64,000 bases of DNA from Granulosicoccus sp965214025 (GTDB taxonomy: Bacteria; Pseudomonadota; Gammaproteobacteria; Granulosicoccales; Granulosicoccaceae). The stretch is from positions 124,001 through 188,000 of the forward strand of contig CBDCAW010000083.1 in assembly GCA_965214025.1 (NCBI GenBank), read 5' to 3'. Of the stretch, positions 34,139 through 42,058 are shown one piece after another; within the stretch, counting starts at the first letter, position 1; every line of letters starts with the position of its first letter. Under the pieces are notes generated by a model. The model saw nothing but the letters and a program-made list of their open reading frames with translations, made no database searches and was not told the origin of the DNA. A program made the position numbers and the translations under genes.

Positions 34139-35673
34139 TGCTTGGCCAGCTTGCGCGCGTATTGCTGCTTGTACTCCGGGCGTGCCACTGGCTTCTCGCG
34201 CCATACACCGGCGGTATCGCCCTCGCCCACCCCGGCGAAGAATTCCTTCATCGTGGCAAAGCGGTCGCGGTTGTCCATGGCAGCATTGATCACCTGGGCT
34301 ACCGAGCCGGCACCGGCCGGCCCCATCAGGGGCCGTGCGGATATCAGATTGGTGAAATACAAGGCCGGCACGGCCGCGTTCTTGGCCGCCTGAACCAGCG
34401 GCGTGGTGCCGATGGCAAGATCAGGCTTGTAGTGTTCCATGGCCGCCAGGTCATCCTCCAGTGAAGCGCGGAACTTCACCTCGACATCGCGCGCCTCAAG
34501 CCATTGCCGGTCGCTGGCCGACCACGGTGTGGCCGGGCAGGCAGAGCCCACATAGTGAACGGTGGCGCCACTTTCGATGGCGAGGCGTGCCACCAGCAGC
34601 TCGGAGCCTTCATATCCGGAGATGATCAGTGATCCGTTGATCGGTGCCTTGTCCAGCACCTGACGGATGATCGGTAGGCTGGCGTCCTTCGCGGCAGCGA
34701 CCTTGTCGGCGTCGATACCGCAGGCTGCACCGATGGCGTCCAGCCAGGCTTCGGTACCCTCGACGCCCACCGGGGCGGAACCGACCACGGTGCGCCCCGC
34801 TGCCTCGAACTCGCGCACCGATGCGGTATAAAACGGATGCAGCGCGGCTATCACGGCACCATCGAGCGCGGTATACAGCTCGCGCCACTCACGCGTCGGA
34901 ACGGTCGGCCCACAGGCCAGGCCCATCGGCTCGAGCAGCATGCCGATGCCGACCGGATCGGCCGGAAACAGCTCGCCGAGCAACGTGACGGTCGGCCGCT
35001 CGATCTGTCGGTTGTCCGGTGCCGCCACCGGCCCCTGCTGAGCTTCGCGCCGAGCGTACTTGAGCATGGCACCCGCGAGCACATCCTTCGCTTCGGCATG
35101 CGTCGGCACACCGAAACCGGGCACATCGATACCCACGATGCGCACACCGTTGATCTGATCGGGAAGGAGGTCGAGCGGTACGCCGGAGGCGGTCGGTACG
35201 CACAGGTTCGTGATGATGACGGTGTCGTACTTTTCCGGGTCGGCCAGCTTGTAGACCGACTCGCGGATATCCTCGAACAGCTTGCCGGTCACCAGAGTTT
35301 CGGAATCGAACGGCACGTAGCCGACAGTGCGTCGGGCGCCGTAGAAATGCGAGGTAAAGGTCAGGCCGTACACGCAGCAGGCACTGCCGGACAGCACTGT
35401 GGCCGTGCGGCGCATGCGCAGGCCCACCCGTAGCGAACCGAACGCCGGGCACATGCTCTGCGGCTGGTCGTGCGGCCCCATCGGGTAGTCGGCCGCGTAG
35501 CGATCGAGAGTATCGCTCTTGCCGGCCGCCGCAGCTGCAGCTCGCATCGTCTCCTTGCCACCGTGACAACCCTCGGCCGACTCAATACCCGGCTTGTGGA
35601 ATTGTACCGGGACCGCGTCCGGGACCGCGTCCGGAACCACGCCAGGAGTCTTCTCGGGTTCGACGCTGCTCAT
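34105..35673 (-). CDS. bchY: Chlorophyllide a reductase subunit Y
   Basis: Partner of BchZ in chlorophyllide a oxidoreductase. The 522-residue protein has conserved cysteines in SMCPAFGSLRVG, GSACCVYGLTF and ITNLCVPTASG that match the cluster ligands of the NifD/BchY family. Also seen are FYGARRTVGYVPFDSETLVTG and GELFPADPVGIGMLLEPMG. The N-terminal 60 residues are variable and include PDAVPDAVP, coded by a 12-base tandem repeat at 35608-35643. It lies three bases after bchX; the 3' end is partly duplicated downstream. Confidence 0.96.
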   Translation of the reverse strand: MSSVEPEKTPGVVPDAVPDAVPVQFHKPGIESAEGCHGGKETMRAAAAAAGKSDTLDRYAADYPMGPHDQPQSMCPAFGSLRVGLRMRRTATVLSGSACCVYGLTFTSHFYGARRTVGYVPFDSETLVTGKLFEDIRESVYKLADPEKYDTVIITNLCVPTASGVPLDLLPDQINGVRIVGIDVPGFGVPTHAEAKDVLAGAMLKYARREAQQGPVAAPDNRQIERPTVTLLGELFPADPVGIGMLLEPMGLACGPTVPTREWRELYTALDGAVIAALHPFYTASVREFEAAGRTVVGSAPVGVEGTEAWLDAIGAACGIDADKVAAAKDASLPIIRQVLDKAPINGSLIISGYEGSELLVARLAIESGATVHYVGSACPATPWSASDRQWLEARDVEVKFRASLEDDLAAMEHYKPDLAIGTTPLVQAAKNAAVPALYFTNLISARPLMGPAGAGSVAQVINAAMDNRDRFATMKEFFAGVGEGDTAGVWREKPVARPEYKQQYARKLAKQADARKSTATQ

Positions 35674-35676
35674 CGA

Positions 35677-36747
35677 TCAGGCCTCGTCATAGACGACTTC
35701 GAGCGTGGGCTTGTCGATGAACGCCTTGCCGCACAGATCTGCCACCGTTGCAGGTTTCATCGGCACCCTCTGGGCCGAATCGTTGGCGGCGAACAGACCC
35801 AACAGCCCGTCCTGGTCCAATGGGGTCGGATGTTGTGGTGTAGACAGACCCACCTCTTCAGCCAGCGTGGCGAACAGGGGACCCCACTCACCATCGGGAT
35901 GCCCGACGATCTGATAGTTCGCGCTCTTGTGGCGGATATCGTCATGGGCCGGGATGGCGGACAACACGGGTATACCGACCTTCTCGGCAAACGCGACCGC
36001 CTCCCCGGTACCGTCATCCTTGTTGATGACCATACCCGCCACACCCACGTTGCCGCCGAGCTTGCGAAAGTATTCGACCGCCGAGCAGACATTGTTGGCC
36101 ACGTACAGAGACTGCAGGTCGTTGGAAGCGACGACGATCACCTTCTGGCACATGTCCCGGGCAATCGGCAGGCCGAACCCGCCACAGACCACGTCGCCGA
36201 GAAAGTCGAGCAGCACGTAGTCGAAGTCCCACTCGTGAAACCCGAGCTTCTCCATCAACTCGAAGCCATGAATGATGCCGCGTCCACCACAGCCACGCCC
36301 GACCTCCGGCCCGCCGAGTTCCATCGCGTACACACCGTCGCGGATGAAGCAGACATCACCGATCTCCACCTGCTCACCGGCCTGCTTCTTCTTCGATGAA
36401 GTTTCAATGATCGTGGGACAGGCCCGACCACCGAACAGTAGTGAGGTCGTGTCGCTCTTCGGGTCACAGCCGATCAGCAGCACCTTCTTGCCCTGCTGCG
36501 CCATCATGTACGACAGGTTGGCGAGCGTGAAACTCTTGCCGATGCCACCCTTGCCGTAGATCGCGATGATCTGGGTTTCCTTGGTCGGTGCGGCGGTGGA
36601 AATCTCGTCAGGTTCCTGAGCGGCCTCTTCGCGCAGGCGCTGCGTCATGCTCCTGATCTCATCGATGCCGACGGCGTGCGTGTTGCTGTCCCGGCTCACG
36701 CCAGACTTCTTGCCAACGGGGGCATCGGCTGTTTCGAATGAATTCAT
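35677..36747 (-). CDS. bchX: Chlorophyllide a reductase iron-sulfur protein BchX
   Basis: NifH-like ATP-dependent reductase that feeds electrons to BchYZ. The 356-residue protein has the P-loop IYGKGGIGKSFTLANLS and cluster cysteines in GPEVGRGCGGRGIIHG and FLGDVVCGGFGLPI. The N-terminal 57 residues are variable and polar. The Phe in GKSFT where BchL has Thr is characteristic of BchX. It follows bchC by one base and precedes bchY by three, forming bchCXYZ. Confidence 0.97.
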   Translation of the reverse strand: MNSFETADAPVGKKSGVSRDSNTHAVGIDEIRSMTQRLREEAAQEPDEISTAAPTKETQIIAIYGKGGIGKSFTLANLSYMMAQQGKKVLLIGCDPKSDTTSLLFGGRACPTIIETSSKKKQAGEQVEIGDVCFIRDGVYAMELGGPEVGRGCGGRGIIHGFELMEKLGFHEWDFDYVLLDFLGDVVCGGFGLPIARDMCQKVIVVASNDLQSLYVANNVCSAVEYFRKLGGNVGVAGMVINKDDGTGEAVAFAEKVGIPVLSAIPAHDDIRHKSANYQIVGHPDGEWGPLFATLAEEVGLSTPQHPTPLDQDGLLGLFAANDSAQRVPMKPATVADLCGKAFIDKPTLEVVYDEA

Positions 36748-36748
36748 G

Positions 36749-37807
36749 TCAGGTCTGGCTCCAGTGAAGAATCATCTTCAGGCAGTCGGGATTGGTGAAG
36801 GCTTCCGGATAGGCCGCCTCGGCGTCATCGGAGGCAACGGTATGAGTTACAAGGTCGTCGAATCGCAGCGTACCGGCGCTCGTCAATGCCTGCACGAGCG
36901 CCAGATCGTCCGGTGACCACTCCGCGGCGATGCCGATCCGTGCCTCGCGCATGAATGCGGCAGGAAAGGCGAAACTCACCGCGTCGGTGTAAAAGCCGGC
37001 AAGCGTGAGGTGCCCACCGCGCGTCAGGCGCCCCAACAGCGAGTCGATCAGGGTGCCGCCGGCACCGCTGACATCACAGATGCGGGCATAGTCGTGTCGA
37101 TCATCGTCCGCCGGGTCGATCACCGGATAACCGATCGCGCCCGCCCGGCGGGCCTCGGCAATCTCCCAGACCACCGGCGCCGGTGCACCGATCGCTATGC
37201 AGAGCCTGGCTATCAGACGGCCCAGCACACCATGGCCGATGACGAGCTCCGGCGCGTGTGCAACGATGTCGGCCAGGTCGACGGTGGTAGTGTCGGGGGT
37301 GCCGCGCACTGCAGCTCGGGGTGCGCCCGGCATGCCGGCGGCGGCTTCACGCAACTGATGACGCCGCCGGTAGGTGAGTGCATGCATCGCGGTAGCCGCC
37401 AGTGCCAGAAGCGCAGCGTGCTCGGCCGGCAGGTCCCCCACCGACGCGACGCGCGCCTCGGGTACCACGAGCCGCGACGCGGTCGCCCCGAACAGACCAC
37501 GGACCTCTCCTTCGTAACAGGTTGTACCCGGTACGAACACCCGATCGCCTGCCTGCAGATGGCAATCTTCACCCGCACCGATCACTCGACCGACCGATTC
37601 GTACCCGGGTACCAACGGGTAGCCCAAGCCCGGAAACGCCGGCATCGTGCCTTGCCACAGGAGTTTCTCGGTGCCCGTGCTGACACCGGAAACCTCCACG
37701 TCCACGATCAGGTCCGCCGCCGTCGGTGCCGCACAGCGCAACTCGCGTCGAACGATCGACCCGGGTCGTTCGATGACGATGGCGTTGGTTGCGAGCGAGT
37801 GAGTCAT
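36749..37807 (-). CDS. bchC: Bacteriochlorophyllide a dehydrogenase BchC
   Basis: Medium-chain dehydrogenase-like enzyme that oxidises the 3-hydroxyethyl group to the 3-acetyl group of bacteriochlorophyllide a. The 352-residue protein has VSGVSTGTEKLLWQGTMP, GYPLVPGYESVGRVIGAG and the cofactor-binding region PELVIGHGVLGRLIARL. It shows the BchC pattern rather than that of a zinc alcohol dehydrogenase. The start MTHSLATNAIVIERPG at 37807 has a weak ribosome site. It is the first gene of bchCXYZ and has a PpsR-controlled promoter just upstream. Confidence 0.96.
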   Translation of the reverse strand: MTHSLATNAIVIERPGSIVRRELRCAAPTAADLIVDVEVSGVSTGTEKLLWQGTMPAFPGLGYPLVPGYESVGRVIGAGEDCHLQAGDRVFVPGTTCYEGEVRGLFGATASRLVVPEARVASVGDLPAEHAALLALAATAMHALTYRRRHQLREAAAGMPGAPRAAVRGTPDTTTVDLADIVAHAPELVIGHGVLGRLIARLCIAIGAPAPVVWEIAEARRAGAIGYPVIDPADDDRHDYARICDVSGAGGTLIDSLLGRLTRGGHLTLAGFYTDAVSFAFPAAFMREARIGIAAEWSPDDLALVQALTSAGTLRFDDLVTHTVASDDAEAAYPEAFTNPDCLKMILHWSQT

Positions 37808-37854
37808 TGGGGAGTCATGGGGGCCAAGTCGAAGGGCCGGTCGTTGTCGTTGGC

Positions 37855-37896
37855 AGTCTATGGGTAACAGTCTGATGGTGTCAATCTAACGTGACA
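37855..37896 (-). promoter_or_regulatory. bchC promoter with PpsR operator
   Basis: An exact TGT-N12-ACA operator lies at 37879-37896. On the minus strand its TTGACA (plus 37879-37884) serves as -35, with an 18-base spacer to TAGACT (plus 37855-37860). bchC starts about 48 bases further. The site also lies 25 bases past the 3' end of crtF. Confidence 0.7.
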
Positions 37897-37920
37897 CCTG
37901 CCGAGGTCATTCGAAAACGC

Positions 37921-39090
37921 TCACACCGAGTTCGCGCGCGCCACCAGCAGGCTGGTGAGCATGGGCAGGTGGGTGCGCACCTCGGTACAACGGGAAAAAC
38001 CTGCCGCCTCGAGCAGCAGGCGCAGCTCGCCTGCCGTACGCGGACGCCCGCGCCCCATCGCCTGCAGGTAAAACCCGAAATACGCATCGGTAGCCGGATC
38101 GCCGACCCGCTCACGGGCCATCGGCTCGGCCAACAGCAAGGTGCCGCCCGTCGGCAATGCCGCACGACAGCGCTTGAGAATCGCCAGTGCAGCCTCGTCC
38201 TCGTGATCGTGAATCACGCGAACCAGAGATAGTGCATCGGCGCCCGTCGGCAACGCCTGATCGAAAACACTGCCGCCTATGCACGTTACCTCGTTGGGTA
38301 GCTGTGCCGCTTCGAAACGCGTGCGTGCGTGCGCGACCACCGGCGGCAGATCGAACAGCATCAGCGACAGGTCCGGTGCCGAGCGGGCCACCGTCCGCAG
38401 GAAGGTACCATCACCGCCACCGACATCGAGCAGGCACTGATGACTGCGCAGTGAGTAGCTATCGACGATCTGCTCGGCGACCATCGCCTGGGAGGCACTC
38501 ATCAGATCGGTATAGGGACCGGTGCCGATGTCGCCCCGGTCGAGATGCTGATCATGGTGCTGGTCCCGCGCACCCTGATAGTCCCAGAACAGCGACAGCA
38601 TGGTCTTGTCGTTCTCGCGCCGCAGCAATGACAACGGCTCTATCAGATCGCGATAGAAGAAGGCGTGGTGCTCGACCATCGCACACACCCCCGGATTTGC
38701 CAGCAGGGCCGCACCGTGAATGCCGAGGCCGAAGCGCTTGCCGGAACGCGCCTCCAGCAGTTTCAGCGAAGTGGCCGATCGCAGCAGCATGTCGCAGGTG
38801 TCGCCGTCGAGCCCGGTTTCGCGAGCGATGTCGTCACGTTGCTTCGGCCCCCCCTCGAGCAAGCGAAAGAGATCCAGCTGCACGCAACTGGAAAGCACCT
38901 GCGAATACACGAAGCCGGCGGCCAGGTCGAACAAGGCCCGGGCGCGTCGACGGGCCATGAATCGGGTGAGCGGGTTGCGCCGGGCCCAGCGTTGGAAACC
39001 GGGGTTGGCCAACAGGCGATTGCGTGCGTCGGCAAAACGTTCACGCATCGCTTCGACGATGCCGCCACCGGCGACTGGCTCCTCGCTCAT
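37921..39090 (-). CDS. crtF: Hydroxyneurosporene/demethylspheroidene O-methyltransferase CrtF
   Basis: SAM-dependent methyltransferase that adds the methoxy groups of spheroidene or spirilloxanthin carotenoids. The 389-residue protein has an N-terminal dimerisation winged helix (FDLAAGFVYSQVLSSCVQLD), the SAM motif CLLDVGGGDGTFLRTVA and the catalytic region LSLVRVIHDHEDEAALAIL. I chose ATG 39090 (MSEEPVAGGG) because the residues upstream to 39231 run into crtE and show no family match. It follows crtE by 55 bases on the minus strand. Confidence 0.94.
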   Translation of the reverse strand: MSEEPVAGGGIVEAMRERFADARNRLLANPGFQRWARRNPLTRFMARRRARALFDLAAGFVYSQVLSSCVQLDLFRLLEGGPKQRDDIARETGLDGDTCDMLLRSATSLKLLEARSGKRFGLGIHGAALLANPGVCAMVEHHAFFYRDLIEPLSLLRRENDKTMLSLFWDYQGARDQHHDQHLDRGDIGTGPYTDLMSASQAMVAEQIVDSYSLRSHQCLLDVGGGDGTFLRTVARSAPDLSLMLFDLPPVVAHARTRFEAAQLPNEVTCIGGSVFDQALPTGADALSLVRVIHDHEDEAALAILKRCRAALPTGGTLLLAEPMARERVGDPATDAYFGFYLQAMGRGRPRTAGELRLLLEAAGFSRCTEVRTHLPMLTSLLVARANSV

Positions 39091-39145
39091 GGTGCTTTCT
39101 CGGGGACCGGGCAATTCGCGATGACCAGACAGGTTGTAGTGTGTA

Positions 39146-40096
39146 TCAGGCTGCACTGCGAGCGACCTCCGCGGGCAGGAAGCGGCGGGCCTGGGCTTGA
39201 ATGACCTGAATGAGCCTGTCCGGATGCGCACAGGGCGGCACGGACGCGATCACCTCCTCCAACGCTGACTGCAGCTGACGACTCGCCCCATCCACACCGA
39301 GCTGATGCGCCGCATTCGGCCGGCCATGGCGTGCATCCGCATTGCTGGGCTTGCCGATATCAGTCTCCGATCCCAGCACATCGTGCAGATCATCGGCTAT
39401 CTGGTAGGCGCAACCCAGCAACTCGCCGATACGCGCCCAGGCAGCGCTGCTCACCTCTTCCCCGTTCAGCCCGCGACCCGTCTCTCGTGCGCGAGCGTCC
39501 GTTGATGGAGCGAATCCGGCCGGCTCCACACCGGCAGCGATCGCACCCGCCTCGCTGGCTGCCGCGAACAGAGCGCCCGTCTTGGCCGCGTGGTAAGCGG
39601 CCAGATCGATTTCAGACTCGCACTCCCATGCCTGGCCCGCGCTGATGCCCCCACGTGCACCGGTGCGGCGTGCCAGGCAACGCGAGATTGCCAGTGCCTG
39701 ACGACAGGCAGCGGCTTCCTCCGTCGGGCTGGCGAGTATGTCGAACGCCCCGACGATCAACGCATCGGAGGCGAGAATCGCCAGGCGCTCACCGAAGGCG
39801 CAATGCACCGCCGCGCGGCCCCGACGCGCGCGTGCATCGTCGAAGCAGGCCAGATCATCCTGCACCAGAGAGGCACAATGCAGCAGCTCGATCGCCGCCG
39901 CCGCTCGCTCCACCAGCTCCCCATCGGCCGCTCCGCAGGCCTCTGCCACACCCATCACCAGCTGCGGGCGCAGCCGAGAACCACCGGGCATCACGGCGTA
40001 GTCGATGGCGGTGGCAAGGCCGGTCGGGCAGCTTTCGTCAGTGAGCAAGTCGACGCTTGATTGCATCGTGCGCTCGATGCGGGGCAGCAGGTTCAT
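39146..40096 (-). CDS. crtE: Geranylgeranyl diphosphate synthase CrtE
   Basis: Prenyl elongase that makes the C20 precursor for carotenoids and the bacteriochlorophyll tail. The 316-residue protein has the first Asp-rich motif LVQDDLACFDDARARRGR, with the GGSRLRPQLVMGVAEACG region before it, and the second motif YQIADDLHDVLGSETDIGKP. It starts at ATG 40096 next to a pair of PpsR operators and a strong promoter shared with the divergent crtC. crtF follows. Confidence 0.95.
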   Translation of the reverse strand: MNLLPRIERTMQSSVDLLTDESCPTGLATAIDYAVMPGGSRLRPQLVMGVAEACGAADGELVERAAAAIELLHCASLVQDDLACFDDARARRGRAAVHCAFGERLAILASDALIVGAFDILASPTEEAAACRQALAISRCLARRTGARGGISAGQAWECESEIDLAAYHAAKTGALFAAASEAGAIAAGVEPAGFAPSTDARARETGRGLNGEEVSSAAWARIGELLGCAYQIADDLHDVLGSETDIGKPSNADARHGRPNAAHQLGVDGASRQLQSALEEVIASVPPCAHPDRLIQVIQAQARRFLPAEVARSAA

Positions 40097-40120
40097 GATT
40101 CAGGCTCCGGGTTGGACCAG

Positions 40121-40165
40121 TGTCAGATTATTCTGACATAATAAAAGTGTCAACTTTAATTAACA
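40121..40165. promoter_or_regulatory. Tandem PpsR operators and promoter between crtE and crtC
   Basis: Two exact TGT-N12-ACA sites, 40121-40138 and 40148-40165, start 27 bases apart. On the minus strand they overlap a near-consensus crtE promoter: TTGACA (plus 40148-40153), a 17-base spacer and TAATCT (plus 40125-40130). For crtC on the plus strand only a weak candidate is seen (CTGACA 40133-40138, TTAATT 40156-40161). The region is unusually AT-rich for this window. Confidence 0.8.
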
Positions 40166-40182
40166 CTACTGATCGTTACCTC

Positions 40183-41409
40183 ATGAGCTCTTCTTCAAGT
40201 TCCGATCTGTCGTCCGACCGTACCGACGCGACGGCAGCCACGGTGAACGTGCACGACATGCCGTCACTCGGCTTCGATCAGCCGGTACCGGCCGGCGGCT
40301 ACCGGTGGTGGTACGTGGACGCGATCAGCGACGATGGCGCTCACGCACTGACGTTGATCGCCTTCATCGGCAGCGTGTTCTCCCCTTACTACGCCCGGGC
40401 CCGGGCCCGGGGAGTGGCGCCCGCCGAGGACTATTGCACCGTGAACCTGGCGTTGTACCACGCGCCGGCTCGCTGGTGCATGACCGAGCGTGGCAGGCGC
40501 AGCCTGCACACCACGCCCACGTCGCTACGAATAGGCGCCAGCGGCCTGCAGCTCAGACGCACCGCCCCTGAACACGGGAACGGAATTGAACCGGGTCATG
40601 AGCTGGTCATCGACGTCGATGAAATCTCGACGCCTGTGCCGCGTCGCCTGCAAGGGCGACTGACAGTGACCTTGCCGCCGTACGAGTATCCGCCGATCTT
40701 TCTCGATGCGCAGAAGCGCCATGTGTGGCAGCCGATCGCGCCACGCACACGTATCACCGTGGAGATGAAGAATCCTGCACTCAGCTGGCGAGGCGATGCC
40801 TATGTCGACGGCAATCGCGGCAGCGTCTCGCTGGAAAGCAGTTTTCGCTCGTGGGAATGGTCGCGCTGCCATCCGGACGGTGGCGGCACCGTCATCCAGT
40901 ACGACGTGATTGACAACGACGACAGGCACGAAGAGAAGACGTTTCGGTTCGATGCGCCGACGGATGATCAGCCGGCGTCGGAACAGGCAGACAACGCAGA
41001 CAACCCGGGTAAGTCAGACGAAGCAGGCAAGGCAGCTGTCGCACCGATGGCCGATCGGCAGGCACCGAAGCTCAGGCATCTCCAGTTGCTCGATCCTACC
41101 CGCTGGTTTCGCATCCCCCGTACCGTACGCACCGATGGGACCGTACCGGTCACCGATATGCGAACGCTGGAGGATACTCCGTTCTATTCGCGCAGCCGAT
41201 TTCGAACCTCGATGCTCGGCCGGCCCTGCGAGGGCATGCACGAAAGCCTGCTGCTGAGGCGGTTCGATCATCCCATCACCCGGCTGTTGCTGTCGTTCCG
41301 CATGCCACGCCGCGCGGCCCGTTGGCTGGGAGGTCCCGGTACGGACGCTACGACTGCGCATTCATCGAAACGCATCGAAGAGCCCCGAGAAGAGTCCCGA
41401 CATGAATGA
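40183..41409 (+). CDS. crtC: Carotenoid 1,2-hydratase (hydroxyneurosporene synthase) CrtC
   Basis: Adds water across the terminal double bond of neurosporene or lycopene derivatives. The 408-residue protein has the family region GGYRWWYVDAISDDGAHALT, FIGSVFSPYYARARARG, WCMTERGRRSLHTTP and MHESLLLRRF. It is of the long type (about 400 residues), like that known from Rubrivivax, rather than the roughly 280-residue Rhodobacter type; a polar insertion at about residues 265-300 accounts for some of the length. I used ATG 40183 (MSSSSSSDLSSDR) because the ATG at 40120 lies inside the operators. It overlaps idi by eight bases. Confidence 0.94.
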   Translation: MSSSSSSDLSSDRTDATAATVNVHDMPSLGFDQPVPAGGYRWWYVDAISDDGAHALTLIAFIGSVFSPYYARARARGVAPAEDYCTVNLALYHAPARWCMTERGRRSLHTTPTSLRIGASGLQLRRTAPEHGNGIEPGHELVIDVDEISTPVPRRLQGRLTVTLPPYEYPPIFLDAQKRHVWQPIAPRTRITVEMKNPALSWRGDAYVDGNRGSVSLESSFRSWEWSRCHPDGGGTVIQYDVIDNDDRHEEKTFRFDAPTDDQPASEQADNADNPGKSDEAGKAAVAPMADRQAPKLRHLQLLDPTRWFRIPRTVRTDGTVPVTDMRTLEDTPFYSRSRFRTSMLGRPCEGMHESLLLRRFDHPITRLLLSFRMPRRAARWLGGPGTDATTAHSSKRIEEPREESRHE

Positions 41410-41992
41410 CACTGCCGACACGGCCGCGACGCGGCGGCCACCCGAGGGCGAACTGATCACCGCGATCGACGCGGCAGGTGAACTCTACCCGATAGACAAG
41501 CTGGAAGCGCACCGGCGCGATGTGCATCATCTGGCGATATCGGTGTTCATGTTCTGCGAGGGACGGCTGCTGATGCAACAGCGTGCCGATGGCAAGTATC
41601 ACAGCGGCGGACTGTGGGCGAACACCTGCTGTTCGCACCCACGCTGGAACGAATCGCTGGACGACTGCGCCCACCGGCGCCAGTTCGAGGAACTGGGCTG
41701 CCGCACCCCGTTGCGGTCCTTCGGTCAGATCGACTACGCCACACCGGTGGGTCAGCTGTTCGAGAACGAGGCGGCCCACTGCTACGTCGGCTACCTCGAC
41801 ACCCTGACCGACCCGGTTCCCTACAACCCGATGGAGGTGCAGGCGGTCGCGTGGTCGACCCTTCCCGAGCTGCGCCGGGCCATCGTCGCACGGCCGGAGA
41901 ACTACACACCGTGGATCAGAATCTACATGCAGCAGCACTTCGAGCTGATCGCAGCCGTTGCGCACGAGGCTACCGTCGAGCACGCGTGGTAG
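41402..41992 (+). CDS. idi: Isopentenyl-diphosphate delta-isomerase, type I
   Basis: Nudix-fold isomerase interconverting isopentenyl and dimethylallyl diphosphates, feeding CrtE. The 196-residue protein has the active-site Cys region LWANTCCSHPRWNESLDDCA, the RRQFEELG Nudix-like helix and the C-terminal YNPMEVQAVAWSTLPELRR and NYTPWIRIYMQQHF. Two residues of NTCCSHP carry the catalytic cysteine and metal His. It begins inside crtC by eight bases, so it is coupled to carotenoid synthesis; idi also occurs in Rhodobacter photosynthesis clusters. Confidence 0.95.
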   Translation: MNDTADTAATRRPPEGELITAIDAAGELYPIDKLEAHRRDVHHLAISVFMFCEGRLLMQQRADGKYHSGGLWANTCCSHPRWNESLDDCAHRRQFEELGCRTPLRSFGQIDYATPVGQLFENEAAHCYVGYLDTLTDPVPYNPMEVQAVAWSTLPELRRAIVARPENYTPWIRIYMQQHFELIAAVAHEATVEHAW

Positions 41993-42058
41993 CATCTTCG
42001 TTGTCCATTCAACCCGTTCGCTGCCCGTTTACTGCTCATCCCTGGAGAAACCGACATC

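Noticed and set aside
14680..36747. bchL and bchX as a recent duplication
   Set aside because: They are the ancient NifH-like paralogues found in all bacteriochlorophyll-a producers and differ in the expected signature positions.
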